Below are positions 37,383 through 46,800 of a stretch of DNA of 64,000 nucleotides, piece after piece; the first letter of the stretch is position 1, and each line of letters starts with the position of its first letter. The notes beneath the pieces were generated by a model that searched no databases, was not told the DNA's origin, and worked only from the letters and a program-made list of their open reading frames with translations. Source of the stretch: an uncultured Rhodocyclaceae bacterium (GTDB taxonomy: Bacteria; Pseudomonadota; Gammaproteobacteria; Burkholderiales; Rhodocyclaceae); contig CAJQTY010000001.1 in NCBI GenBank assembly GCA_907163075.1, positions 1,364,001-1,428,000 of the forward strand, read 5' to 3'. The translations under genes were made by a program, and so were the position numbers.

Positions 37383-38801
37383 TTGCGTTGTATCGACAGG
37401 GGAAATGCTCTGAGCCAGCCCACAGTCAGCGCCCCCCCGCCCCGACCGTCGGCAATGCATTTACAGGCGGCGGTGGTCGCACATATGAAGTTGATGCCGG
37501 CGGCAGCGTCCTTTGCTTCTGAACTGGCCACGCAACTGCGGTGTGAACGCGTTTCCGTTGGTTTCGTCGATCGGCGCTTTACGCAGATTGTTGCCATCTC
37601 CCACGGCGGCAGCCCGACGGCCGAGGCCGAAGTGCTGAACGCGCTGGGCAGTGCCATGGACGAGGCGATCGAACAGCGCGCCACGGTGCGCTTCCCACAG
37701 TTGCCCGACACCGCTCTGCACATCGTGTTGGCGCACCAGGCCCTGCACCGGAGCCAGGGCAACGCGCTGTGCACCATCCCGCTGGTCGCTGACGGCCGGA
37801 TTTTAGGCGCCGTCCTGTTCGAGTTTCGCGACCCGCAGTTGTTCACCCGCGAACGGATCATCGAGTGCGAGCATCTGGTCAGCCTGATCGGCCCGGTACT
37901 CGAACTCATGCGCCGCAACGAACTGCCCTGGAGCCGGCGGCTTGCCGAGGGCGTCAAGGACGCCTGGACGGCGCTGCGCTCGCCGGAAAAAAGGGCCTTG
38001 CGCTGGCTGCTGCTGGGCCTAGCGATAGCGCTTGTCGGCCTGGTCTTCCTGCCGATTCATCACAACATCGGCGGCCAGGCACGCATCGAAGGCGCGATCC
38101 AGCGCGTTCTCGTGGCTCCGGCCGACGGTTTCCTCAAGAAAAACCTGGTTCGCCCCGGCGACCACGTCACGGCCGGACAGGTGCTCGTCGAAATGGCCGA
38201 ACAGGATCTCCAGATCGAACACCGCAAATGGTCGAGCGAACTGGCGCAGCACGAAAATGCCTATGCCGCCGCCCTCGCCAGGGCCGACCGCGCGCAACTG
38301 GTGATCAACCAGGCCAAGGCCGACGAAGCCCGTGCCCAGCTCGAACTGGTCGAACAACAACTGGGCCGCTCGCGCATCGAGGCGCCTTTTTCCGGCATCG
38401 TCATCAAGGGCGACCTGAGCCAGTCGCTCGGCGCCCCGGTCAAGCGAGGCGAACCGCTGCTTACGCTGGCCCCCGCAGACGCGTTCCGGGTCATCGTCGA
38501 GGTCGATGAGCGGGATATCGCCAATGTCCGCGTCGGCCAAGCCGGCCGGGTCGCGCTCTCGGCCCTGCCCTGGGATACGCTGCCGATCAGGATCACGCGC
38601 ATCACGCCGATGGCCAGCGCGGTCGAGGGCGCCAACGTGTTCGACGTCGAGGCGGCCATCGACGCGCCGCCGGGAATACTCCGCCCCGGCCTGCAGGGCG
38701 TCGCCCGGATCGATGCCGGCCGCCGCCCCCTGCTCTGGAACTGGACGCACCGCGGCATCGAATGGCTGGCCCTGAAATTCTGGGGCTGGTGGGGAACCTG
38801 A
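37383..38801 (+). CDS. GAF domain-HlyD fusion: membrane-anchored periplasmic adaptor
   Basis: 472 residues from TTG 37383; CTG 37410 (preceded by AGGGGA) and ATG 37455 are other possible starts. Residues about 35-180 look like a GAF sensor fold (RVSVGFVDRRFTQIVAISHGG, ALCTIPLVADGRILGAVLFEF). One transmembrane helix spans 205-224 (RWLLLGLAIALVGLVFLPI), then a HlyD-type periplasmic adaptor: a lipoyl half-motif VLVAPADGFLKKNLVRPGDHVTAGQ, a short coiled coil (275-330), the second lipoyl half (RIEAPFSGIVIKGDL) and a beta barrel. A cytoplasmic GAF joined to an adaptor is unusual. First gene of the accessory locus; the next gene starts one base after its stop. Confidence 0.85.
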   Translation: MRCIDRGNALSQPTVSAPPPRPSAMHLQAAVVAHMKLMPAAASFASELATQLRCERVSVGFVDRRFTQIVAISHGGSPTAEAEVLNALGSAMDEAIEQRATVRFPQLPDTALHIVLAHQALHRSQGNALCTIPLVADGRILGAVLFEFRDPQLFTRERIIECEHLVSLIGPVLELMRRNELPWSRRLAEGVKDAWTALRSPEKRALRWLLLGLAIALVGLVFLPIHHNIGGQARIEGAIQRVLVAPADGFLKKNLVRPGDHVTAGQVLVEMAEQDLQIEHRKWSSELAQHENAYAAALARADRAQLVINQAKADEARAQLELVEQQLGRSRIEAPFSGIVIKGDLSQSLGAPVKRGEPLLTLAPADAFRVIVEVDERDIANVRVGQAGRVALSALPWDTLPIRITRITPMASAVEGANVFDVEAAIDAPPGILRPGLQGVARIDAGRRPLLWNWTHRGIEWLALKFWGWWGT

Positions 38802-38802
38802 G

Positions 38803-40950
38803 ATGAACCAGCCGACCAGCAGCAACCAATGGTATCGCGTTGCCGATGTGCACCCCCGGCTGCGCAGCCACGTCAGAGTGCAGCGCCAGATTTACCGGAA
38901 CGAAGTCTGGTATTTGCTTGCCGACGGTCTGCGCGGGCGCACCCACCGGGTGAACCGGGCCGCCTACAACTTCATCGGCCGCTGCGATGGCGAGCAGCGC
39001 GTCGAGGACATTTGGCAAAGCCTGCTCGACGCCCGCCCGGACGAGGCGGTGACGCAGAGCGAAATCATCGAACTGCTGGTCCAGCTCAATCAGCGCGGAC
39101 TGCTGCAATGCGAACAAACGCCCGATATCGAACAACTCTTTCGCGCCGAGTTGCAGGAACGCAAGCGCAGCCGCCTGCAGGCCATGAACCCTCTTTCCTT
39201 CCGCGTCGGACTGTTCGACCCGAGCGCCCTGCTCAAGCGTTTCGACGCCATCACACCGGTCCTCTTCAGCGTTCCCGCGCTGCTGCTGTGGTTGCTGCTC
39301 GTCACTGCCGGACTGCTGGCCGCGGCCGCCAACTGGGCCGCCCTTAAAGCCCAGGCCGGCGACTGGATGTTGACGCAGCGGGCCATTTTCCTGACCTGGC
39401 TGGCTTTCCCCGTGATCAAGGCGGTGCACGAACTGGCACACGGACTGGCCGTCCGGCGCTGGGGCGGCGAGGTGCATCAGGCCGGGATTACCCTCCTCAT
39501 GCTCACCCCGGTTCCGTACGTCGATGCCTCGGCCGCCTCCAGCTTTCCGAAACACAATCGCCGCCTCGTCGTCAGCGCCGCCGGCATCATGGTCGAACTC
39601 CTGCTGGCGGCCCTGGCCATCCTGCTGTGGACGCAGACCCAGCCTGGCCTGGTGCGCGATTTGTGCCTGGTCGTCGCCAGCATCGGCGGCGTTTCGACGC
39701 TCGTCTTCAACGGCAATCCACTGCTCCGCTTCGATGGCTATTACATGCTGACGGACGCCATTCACCTGCCCAATCTCTATTCGCGCAGCACACTTTACTG
39801 GCGTTACCTGACCCTGCACCACGCGCTGCGCATGAGCGACATCCAGCCGCCCGACACCGCGCGCGGGGAAAAACTCTGGCTGATCGCCTATGCGCCACTT
39901 TCCTTCACTTATCGAATCGCCCTGAGCATCGCCATCGTTGCCTGGATCGGCGGCTGGTCACCGGCCCTGGGCGTGCTCATCGCTCTCGGATCGATCTGGA
40001 TACTGCTTCTCAAGCCACTGATCAATTTCGCCCACAGCCTGCGCCGCAGCTCAACATCCCAAAGCCACCCCTACCGCGTAATGACGGCGGCGGCGTGCTG
40101 GGCACTGGCCCTCGTTCTCGGTTTCGGTGTCATCCCGCTGCCTTTTGCCACGGTCGCCCAGGGGGTTGTCTGGGTGCCTGACAACACCCTGGTGCGCCCG
40201 GAGAGCGGCGGCTTCATCAAGGATTTCCGGGTCCGCGACGGGGAAAGCGTTACCGCCGGCGACGTTCTGCTGGTCCTCGCCGACCCTGCCCTGGTGACCG
40301 AGGGAGAACGGCTGAAGAGCGAGATCGTGCAAAGGGAGACAGATCTCTACCGCGTGATCCTGCAAGACCCGGTGGCCGCCAGCAATCTCCAGGAACACCT
40401 TGAGCGCCTGGCCGCCGAACTGCAACTCAACGAAGAACGCGTCGCCCGCCTGGAGATCAGGGCCGGCGTCGCCGGACGCCTGGCCATGCCGCATCAGGCC
40501 GACATCGAAGGCAGCTACGTGCCGCAGGGCGAGGCCCTCGGCTACATCATCACCAACGACCCGGCCACCGTACGCGTGGCGGTCGATCAGGACGCCGCGA
40601 ATCTCGTCCAGTCGGCAACCCGCTCGATCCTGGTGCGCCTCGCGGAGGACCCGGGAACGACGCTGGCGGCAAAACTCAAGGAAATCGTCCCGGTGGCCAC
40701 TGATCGCCTGCCCAGCGCCGCCCTCAGCGACTACTCCGGCGGCCCGCATGTCGCTGATCCCGGCGACAAGGAACATCGCAAGACCCGCGAACAGGTGTTC
40801 ACCTTCGACCTCGGCCTGCCGACCCTCCAGGGCGAGCGTATCGGCGGCCGCGCCTGGGTCCGTTTCGAACATGCGGCGGCGCCGCTGGCCGCGCAATGGG
40901 CGCGCCGCCTGCAGCAACTTTTCCTGCACACTTTCAACCCCGGCGGCTAG
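38803..40950 (+). CDS. PqqD-like/M50 zinc metalloprotease/HlyD multidomain membrane protein
   Basis: 715 residues. Residues 15-105 resemble a PqqD/winged-helix peptide-binding module (THRVNRAAYNFIGRCDGE, then VEDIWQSLL). Hydrophobic helices from about 150 hold the M50 zinc motif HELAH at 209-213 and the third-ligand region NPLLRFDGYYMLTD (Asp311), as in 'putative peptide zinc metalloprotease' proteins. After the last helix (about 425-445) a lipoyl/HlyD adaptor follows (RPESGGFIKDFRVRDGESVTAG, ADPALVTEGERL), with coiled coil to about 565 and a barrel to the end. It may process or hold a substrate at the inner membrane; activity is inferred from the intact motif. Confidence 0.87.
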   Translation: MNQPTSSNQWYRVADVHPRLRSHVRVQRQIYRNEVWYLLADGLRGRTHRVNRAAYNFIGRCDGEQRVEDIWQSLLDARPDEAVTQSEIIELLVQLNQRGLLQCEQTPDIEQLFRAELQERKRSRLQAMNPLSFRVGLFDPSALLKRFDAITPVLFSVPALLLWLLLVTAGLLAAAANWAALKAQAGDWMLTQRAIFLTWLAFPVIKAVHELAHGLAVRRWGGEVHQAGITLLMLTPVPYVDASAASSFPKHNRRLVVSAAGIMVELLLAALAILLWTQTQPGLVRDLCLVVASIGGVSTLVFNGNPLLRFDGYYMLTDAIHLPNLYSRSTLYWRYLTLHHALRMSDIQPPDTARGEKLWLIAYAPLSFTYRIALSIAIVAWIGGWSPALGVLIALGSIWILLLKPLINFAHSLRRSSTSQSHPYRVMTAAACWALALVLGFGVIPLPFATVAQGVVWVPDNTLVRPESGGFIKDFRVRDGESVTAGDVLLVLADPALVTEGERLKSEIVQRETDLYRVILQDPVAASNLQEHLERLAAELQLNEERVARLEIRAGVAGRLAMPHQADIEGSYVPQGEALGYIITNDPATVRVAVDQDAANLVQSATRSILVRLAEDPGTTLAAKLKEIVPVATDRLPSAALSDYSGGPHVADPGDKEHRKTREQVFTFDLGLPTLQGERIGGRAWVRFEHAAAPLAAQWARRLQQLFLHTFNPGG

Positions 40951-40959
40951 AGTAAGGAC

Positions 40960-42231
40960 ATGAACGCCATTCCTGCCCCCGGTGTCTATTGGGGAAGTTA
41001 TCCCGAACGCCAGAAACCCCCACCGCATCCTGGCTGGCGCGCGGGAACGGCGTCCTATCGCAAACAGCTGGGCGAGGTGCGCAAGCTCATGCCGGAATAT
41101 CGCCGGCAGGGAAGCGCGAGCTACGCGGCCCATGTGCTGCATCTGCGCTCGTGCCTGGCACGCGACGGCTTGACGCCGGAACTGGTCGCGCACAGCCTAG
41201 CCACCGTCGGCGAAGCCATACGACGCGGGCTGGGCATGGACGTTTTCGACGCCCAGATATTCGCCGCCGCGGTCATCATCGACAACCGTCTGGCCGAGAT
41301 GGCCACCGGCGAAGGAAAGACGCTGGCCGCCCTGCTCGCCGCCGCTACCGGCGCCCTGGCCGGCATCCCGGTGCACGTACTCACGGCCAACGACTATCTG
41401 GTCGCCCGCGATGCGGAACGGCTGGCCCCGGCTTACGCCCGGCTCGGCCTGGCCGTCGGCTCGGTAACGCGGGACATGGACGAAGCGTCGCGCCGCCGGG
41501 CCTACGCCTGCCCGGTCACCTACGTCACCGCCCGTGAACTGGTCTTCGACTATCTGCGCGATGGCCTGCGCCTGGGCGCCCGGCGCTCGGACCTGGCCCG
41601 TCGCGCGCGGGCGCTCGAGGGCAGCAGCGAAGCGCCGCTGCTGCGCGGCCTGTGCATGGCCGTCGTCGATGAAGCCGACAGCCTGCTCATCGACGAAGCC
41701 CAGATGCCGCTGATCCTCTCGCGCCCCGAAAACGACGCGGCCACGCGCGGCTTCCACTGGCAGGCCCTGGTCCTCGCCGACCGGCTCGACGCCAATGCCG
41801 ATTTTAAATTCGAACCGCCGAGCATCCGGCCGCGCCTGACCGAGGACGGATGCCGCCGCCTGGAAGCCATGAGCGCCCGGCTGGGCGGCCGCTGGCGCGT
41901 CGGGCGCGAGCGCGAAGACATCGTCAGCCTGGCCCTGGCGGCCCGCCACGGTTACCAGAAAGATCGCCACTACCTGGTCCGCGACGGAAAAATAGAAATC
42001 ATCGACGAAGTTACCGGCCGCGCCGCGCCCGGACGCGTCTGGTCGCACGGTCTGCACTCGCTGATCGAGATCAAGGAGGGTTGCAAGCCGAGCCCCGGCA
42101 CCCGCACCCTGGCGCAGATCACCTACCAGCGTTTCTTCCCGCGCTACCTGCGCCTCGGCGGAATGAGCGGAACCCTCGCTGAAGCGCGTGGTGAACTGCG
42201 CGAAATCTACGGCCTGACGGTGATCCGGTAG
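40960..42231 (+). CDS. Short SecA-like ATPase, N-terminal part (frame breaks at 42231)
   Basis: 423 residues with the SecA DEAD motor: Walker A MATGEGKT at 114-121, LTANDYLVARDAE, Walker B/DEAD region VVDEADSLLIDEAQMPLILSR from 235, a reduced preprotein-crosslinking region, and GGMSGTLAEARGEL near 403. The stop TAG at 42229-42231 follows YGLTVIR, in the middle of the SecA fold. Adding one G to the GG at 42227-42228 restores the frame (VIRVALRLPC...) and joins it to the next entry. It is much shorter than housekeeping SecA and lies between an M50-HlyD protein and a HlyD adaptor, so it is probably dedicated to the giant protein downstream. Confidence 0.85.
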   Translation: MNAIPAPGVYWGSYPERQKPPPHPGWRAGTASYRKQLGEVRKLMPEYRRQGSASYAAHVLHLRSCLARDGLTPELVAHSLATVGEAIRRGLGMDVFDAQIFAAAVIIDNRLAEMATGEGKTLAALLAAATGALAGIPVHVLTANDYLVARDAERLAPAYARLGLAVGSVTRDMDEASRRRAYACPVTYVTARELVFDYLRDGLRLGARRSDLARRARALEGSSEAPLLRGLCMAVVDEADSLLIDEAQMPLILSRPENDAATRGFHWQALVLADRLDANADFKFEPPSIRPRLTEDGCRRLEAMSARLGGRWRVGREREDIVSLALAARHGYQKDRHYLVRDGKIEIIDEVTGRAAPGRVWSHGLHSLIEIKEGCKPSPGTRTLAQITYQRFFPRYLRLGGMSGTLAEARGELREIYGLTVIR

Positions 42232-42890
42232 CGCTGCGCCTACCCTGCGTGCGCCGGCGGCTACCGACGCGGCTATTCGTCAGCGCGGACGTCCTGTGGG
42301 CCGCTGCCGCCGTGCGGATTGGCGCGATTCAGGCCAGCGGCCGTCCGGTACTGGTCGGCACCGGGTCGGTCGCCGAATCCGAAGCCCTGTCCCGCCACCT
42401 GCACCAGGCCGGCATCGAACACCGGGTGCTGAATGCCCGTTTCGACAGCGAAGAAGCGCGGATCGTGGCCGAGGCCGGTCAGCCCGGACAGGTCACCGTC
42501 ACCACCAACATGGCCGGGCGCGGCACCGACATCGTACTGGCGCCGGGCGTTGCGGCCGCCGGCGGGCTGCACGTCCTTTGTTGCCAGCACAATGCTTCCC
42601 GGCGTATCGACCGTCAATTGCAGGGCCGCTGCGCGCGCCAGGGCGACCCGGGCAGTACCGAAACCTGGCTGGCCGCCGGCGAAAAGTCCGGCCAGGCCCT
42701 CGTCCGGCTCGGTAAAATCAATCATCGTCTGCACAATCAGGAAATTTCGCTTCCGCAACCGATCCTGCGCACTTGGCTGGCCTGGCAGCAGAAAAGCCAC
42801 GCCGCGCGGCAGCGCAACACCCGCCGCCAGTTGCTGCAAGCCGATCGCGCCTGGGAACGGGGCCTCTCGTTCCGGGGCCAGGGAGAATAA
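42232..42890 (+). CDS. Short SecA-like ATPase, C-terminal part (continuation after frameshift)
   Basis: In the frame one base back the SecA similarity continues without a gap: SGRPVLVGTGSVAESEALSRHL, NARFDSEEARIVAEAG, TTNMAGRGTDIVLAPG and RRIDRQLQGRCARQGDPGS, i.e. the whole second nucleotide-binding domain. A GTG at 42249 is available but is not likely to be a real start. The combined protein is about 645 residues; the usual SecA helical scaffold and wing domains and the C-terminal zinc/SecB tail are absent. It ends four bases before the next gene. Whether the frameshift is natural or an error in a G-run cannot be decided here. Confidence 0.8.
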
Positions 42891-42894
42891 AGCC

Positions 42895-43854
42895 ATGAGA
42901 GAAAAAATGATTCAGCGCCTACGAACTCCAGCCTTGCTACTCGCCCTGCTCGCCCTTGTCGATCTGCCGCTCACCGGGCACGCCGCGCCGGCCGTGGGAT
43001 GTCTGATCGAGCCCGAAAACGTCGCCGACCTCGGCAGCCCGGTCATCGGCATCGTCGATCAGATCAACGCCGATCGCGGCGACACGGTAAAGAAGGGGCA
43101 GGTACTGGCCGTCCTGCGTTCCGACGTCGAACGCGCCGCCACCGACGTCGCGCGCAGCCGGGCGCAGGCCAATGCCGAGCTGCAGGCGGCGCTTTCCAAT
43201 CGCAACTTCGCCCAGCAGAAATACCGCCGTTCCCGCGATCTGGCCGCCCGCGACTTCATTTCCGCGCATGCGCTCGACGAGTCGGCCAACGAATTGAAGG
43301 TTGCCGAACAACGGGTCGTGCAAGCCCAGCAACAACTGCGCGTATGGGAAAACGAACTCGGCATGGCCGAAGCCCAGCTCGGCCTGCGCCGCCTGAAAAG
43401 CCCGTTTGACGGGGTGGTCGTCGAACGCTACCTGTCGCTCGGCGAACGCATGGAAGAAAAACCCATCTTCCGGATCGCCCAGATCGACCCGCTGCGCGTC
43501 GAAGTCATCGTTCCCTCCAGCCTGTTCGGCACGATCAAGGTCGGCGCCACGGCCAGCGTCCTGCCTGGCCTGCCGTCGGCGACGCCGATAAACGCCACGA
43601 TAACGCTGGTCGACCGGGTCGTCGATGCCGCCAGCAATACCTTCCGCGTCCGTCTCCAGCTGCCCAATCCAGGCCACACGCTGCCATCCGGCCTGCGCTG
43701 CAAGGTCGAATTTGCCAACGGCGGTGCCAACAGCGGCACTCCGGCCGCCGGCAAAGGCAACGACGGCGCCGATGCCGACATTTCGCTGCGGCTCTCCAAC
43801 GGCCTGCCGAGCACCCCCCCGGCCACGGCCGGCAAGGCCACCACTGCGCACTGA
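42895..43854 (+). CDS. Periplasmic adaptor (HlyD/RND membrane-fusion family)
   Basis: 319 residues from ATG 42895, with AGGGAGA nine bases upstream. Residues 1-31 are a Sec signal peptide (RTPALLLALLALVDLPLTGHA). The adaptor fold follows: lipoyl half (GSPVIGIVDQINADRGDTVKKGQ), coiled coil (about 80-165), second lipoyl half (RLKSPFDGVVVERYLSLGERM), and barrel (FRIAQIDPLRVEVIVPSSLFG). The last 50 residues are Gly/Ala/Thr-rich and possibly disordered. It likely links an inner-membrane component to an outer-membrane channel; neither an RND pump nor TolC is in the window. The giant gene starts four bases after its stop. Confidence 0.88.
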   Translation: MREKMIQRLRTPALLLALLALVDLPLTGHAAPAVGCLIEPENVADLGSPVIGIVDQINADRGDTVKKGQVLAVLRSDVERAATDVARSRAQANAELQAALSNRNFAQQKYRRSRDLAARDFISAHALDESANELKVAEQRVVQAQQQLRVWENELGMAEAQLGLRRLKSPFDGVVVERYLSLGERMEEKPIFRIAQIDPLRVEVIVPSSLFGTIKVGATASVLPGLPSATPINATITLVDRVVDAASNTFRVRLQLPNPGHTLPSGLRCKVEFANGGANSGTPAAGKGNDGADADISLRLSNGLPSTPPATAGKATTAH

Positions 43855-43858
43855 CACC

Positions 43859-46800
43859 ATGTCACGCCGCCATCCCTGCATGCCGCTGATCGAGACGCTG
43901 GAGCCGCGGATTCTCTATTCCGCGGATCTGGCGCCGATCGCGATGCTCGCCGGTGGCCAGCAGGTGGCCGATCATCAACAGTTCGCTGCCCACCCGGCCT
44001 TGACGGCGAACACCGAAGTGATCTTCGTCGATGTTCGCGTCCCGGTTTACCAGTCCCTGATCGACGACATCACGGCCCAGGCGGCGAGCGGTCAGCGCCT
44101 CGAAGTCGTCGTCATCGGCGCCGACGAGGATGGCGTAACGCGTGTCGACCAAACGCTCGGTGGCCGCCAGGACATCGCCGCGATCCACATCATCTCGCAC
44201 GGTCAGGCCGGCAGCGTCGAACTCGGAGCCACCCGCCTCGACAGCGACACCCTGATGGCCCGCGCCCCGGAAATCGCCGCCTGGGGTTCGGCGCTGGCCG
44301 CCGACGGCGACATCCTGTTGTACGGCTGCGACGTCGCCGAAGGCAGCGCCGGCCGCCTGTTCGTCGACCAGCTGGCTGCCCTCACCGGCGCCGACGTGGC
44401 CGCCAGCGACAACCTCACCGGCAATGCCAGCCTGGGCGGCGACTGGACGCTGGAAGTCCAGGTCGGCGCCATCTCCTCCGCCAATCTGTTTGCGCCGGAA
44501 ACCCTCAAAGCCCTGCAATCCTGGCAGGGCACCCTGACCACCTACACCGTCACCAACACCAACGACAGTGGCGCTGGTTCGCTACGCCAGGCCATCCTGA
44601 ATTCCAACGCCTCGACCGCCGTCGATGACACGATCGCCTTCAACATCACCGGCGCCGGCGTGCATAACATCAATTTGAGCAGCATCCTGCCGGCTATCAC
44701 CGACAAGGTCAGCATCAATGCCACCACCGACGACAGCTTCGCGGCCAACAGCAACCGGCCGGCGATCATCATTGATGGCGGCGGGCTGACGGGCAACGGC
44801 CTGAGCCTGACCTCGTCGGCCGACGGCAGCACCATCCGCGGCTTCGTGATCAGGAACTTCGCGGGCAACGGCATCGAAATCGACTTCGGCTCGGACAGCC
44901 ATCTCATCGCCGGCAACTACATCGGCAGCTTCGACAGCAGTGGCCAATTGGCCGCCGGCACCGGCATGACCGGCACCCAAGCGACCGGCAATGGCATCTA
45001 CAGCGAAGGCGACAATATTGTCATCGGCGGCAGCACGGCGGCGGACCGCAACCTCATCGGCGGCAACGCCAGCGACGGCATCGACGTGCGCGGCAGCCTG
45101 GGCACGCAAATCCTCGGCAACTGGATCGGCGTGTCCGGAGACGGTGCCACGTCGATGGCCAATGCTGTCAACGGCGTATACGTCTTCAGTTCATCGGGCA
45201 TCGAGATCGGCGGACCTTCCGCCAGCGACGGCAACTGGATCACCGGCGGCACGGGCAACGCGCTGCAGGTGGATGAATCTTCGAATGCGCTCGTTCAGAA
45301 CAACCGAATGGGCACGGATCTCACCGGCACGCAGAACTGGGGCAGCGGTGCATCGACAGTCAGCTTCAATGGAATCGGGTCCGGCAGCCGCGTGCTCGAC
45401 AACATCATTGCCTTCGGCGGACGGCGCGGGATTGCGCTGGAATCCGGCTTCACCGGCATAACCATCAGCGCCAACAGCATCTACGGCAGCGCGGATACTG
45501 GCATCGACCTGGGCGTGGACGCCGTCACCGCCAATGACACGGGCGACACCGACACCGGCGCCAACAATCTGCAGAACTTCCCGGTACTGACGCTGGCGCG
45601 CACCAACGGCACGAGCACCGTGGAAGTTTCCGGCACGCTCAACAGCGCCGCCAGCAGCTACTACCGCATCGAGTTCTTCGCCAACGCCAGCGCGGATGCC
45701 AGCGGCTACGGCGAGGGGCAGATCTATCTGGGTTTTGTCAACGTCACCACCAATGCCTCGGGTAACGCCACCTTCTCGACCACGCTCTCCGGTGTCGCGA
45801 TGCCGGTCGGTTACGCCATCTCGGCCACCGCCACCCGCTCGAACGTCACCTTTACGACGTTCACCGATACATCGGAATTCGCCAAGAATGCAGTCGCCGT
45901 CTCATCCGCGCAGGCCGTGTTGGTCGTTGACACCGCTGCCGACACAGCCGATGGCGACACCACCAGCCTGTCCACCCTGCTCGCCAACAAGGGAGCCGAC
46001 GGTTTCGTTTCGCTGCGCGAAGCGATCATCGCTGCCAACAACACCGCCAACGGCAGCCTCGCTGATCTGATTGCCTTTAGCATCGCCGGTACCGGCACCC
46101 ATACGATCACGGCTACCAGTGTCCTGCCGACAATCACCAACGCGGTCGTCATCGACGCCACGACTGACGATTCCTTCGCCGCTAACAGCAACCGGCCGGC
46201 CATCGTGCTAAATGGCAACAGCCTGGCCGCCGACGGCCTGACCCTCTCGGCGACCGCCGACGGGTCGACGATACGCGGACTGCTGATCAAGAATTTTGAT
46301 TTCTCAAGCATCCGGATCGAGAGCGGTTCGTCCGGCAACACCATCGTCGGCAACTACTTCGGCGGGCTTGGCACCGGCGGCAACCACGATGCCGGTGCTC
46401 AAGGCAGCGGCTACCTGCTGGATGTCCGGGGCGACAACAACCTCATCGGCGGCAGCTCCGCAGCGGACCGCAACGTCCTGGTCAGCAACAGTGCCAGCTA
46501 TGGCATCTTCGTCAACGGCGTCGGCGCTTACAGCAACCGTGTCCAGGGCAACTACATCGGCACCGACGCCACGGGGAATTCCGCATTCGGCGGCGGGGGT
46601 ACCGTTTCCCTCTCCAACAGCGGTACCAACAATCTCATCGGCGGCAGCGGCGCTGGCGAAGGCAATGTCTTGGCCACTGACATTTATTTCAGCAACGCAG
46701 GTAGCGGCAGCGTGATCCAGGGTAACCGGATCGGCGTGACAGCCGACGGAACGAATGTTTTGAGCGGGATAACACTTTCCGGGATCGACATCGCGACTAG

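Noticed and set aside
42433-42894. Upstream extension of the adaptor frame (open from 42433)
   Set aside because: This part overlaps the SecA-like gene in another frame and lacks adaptor similarity. A signal peptide and a good ribosome-binding site mark ATG 42895.
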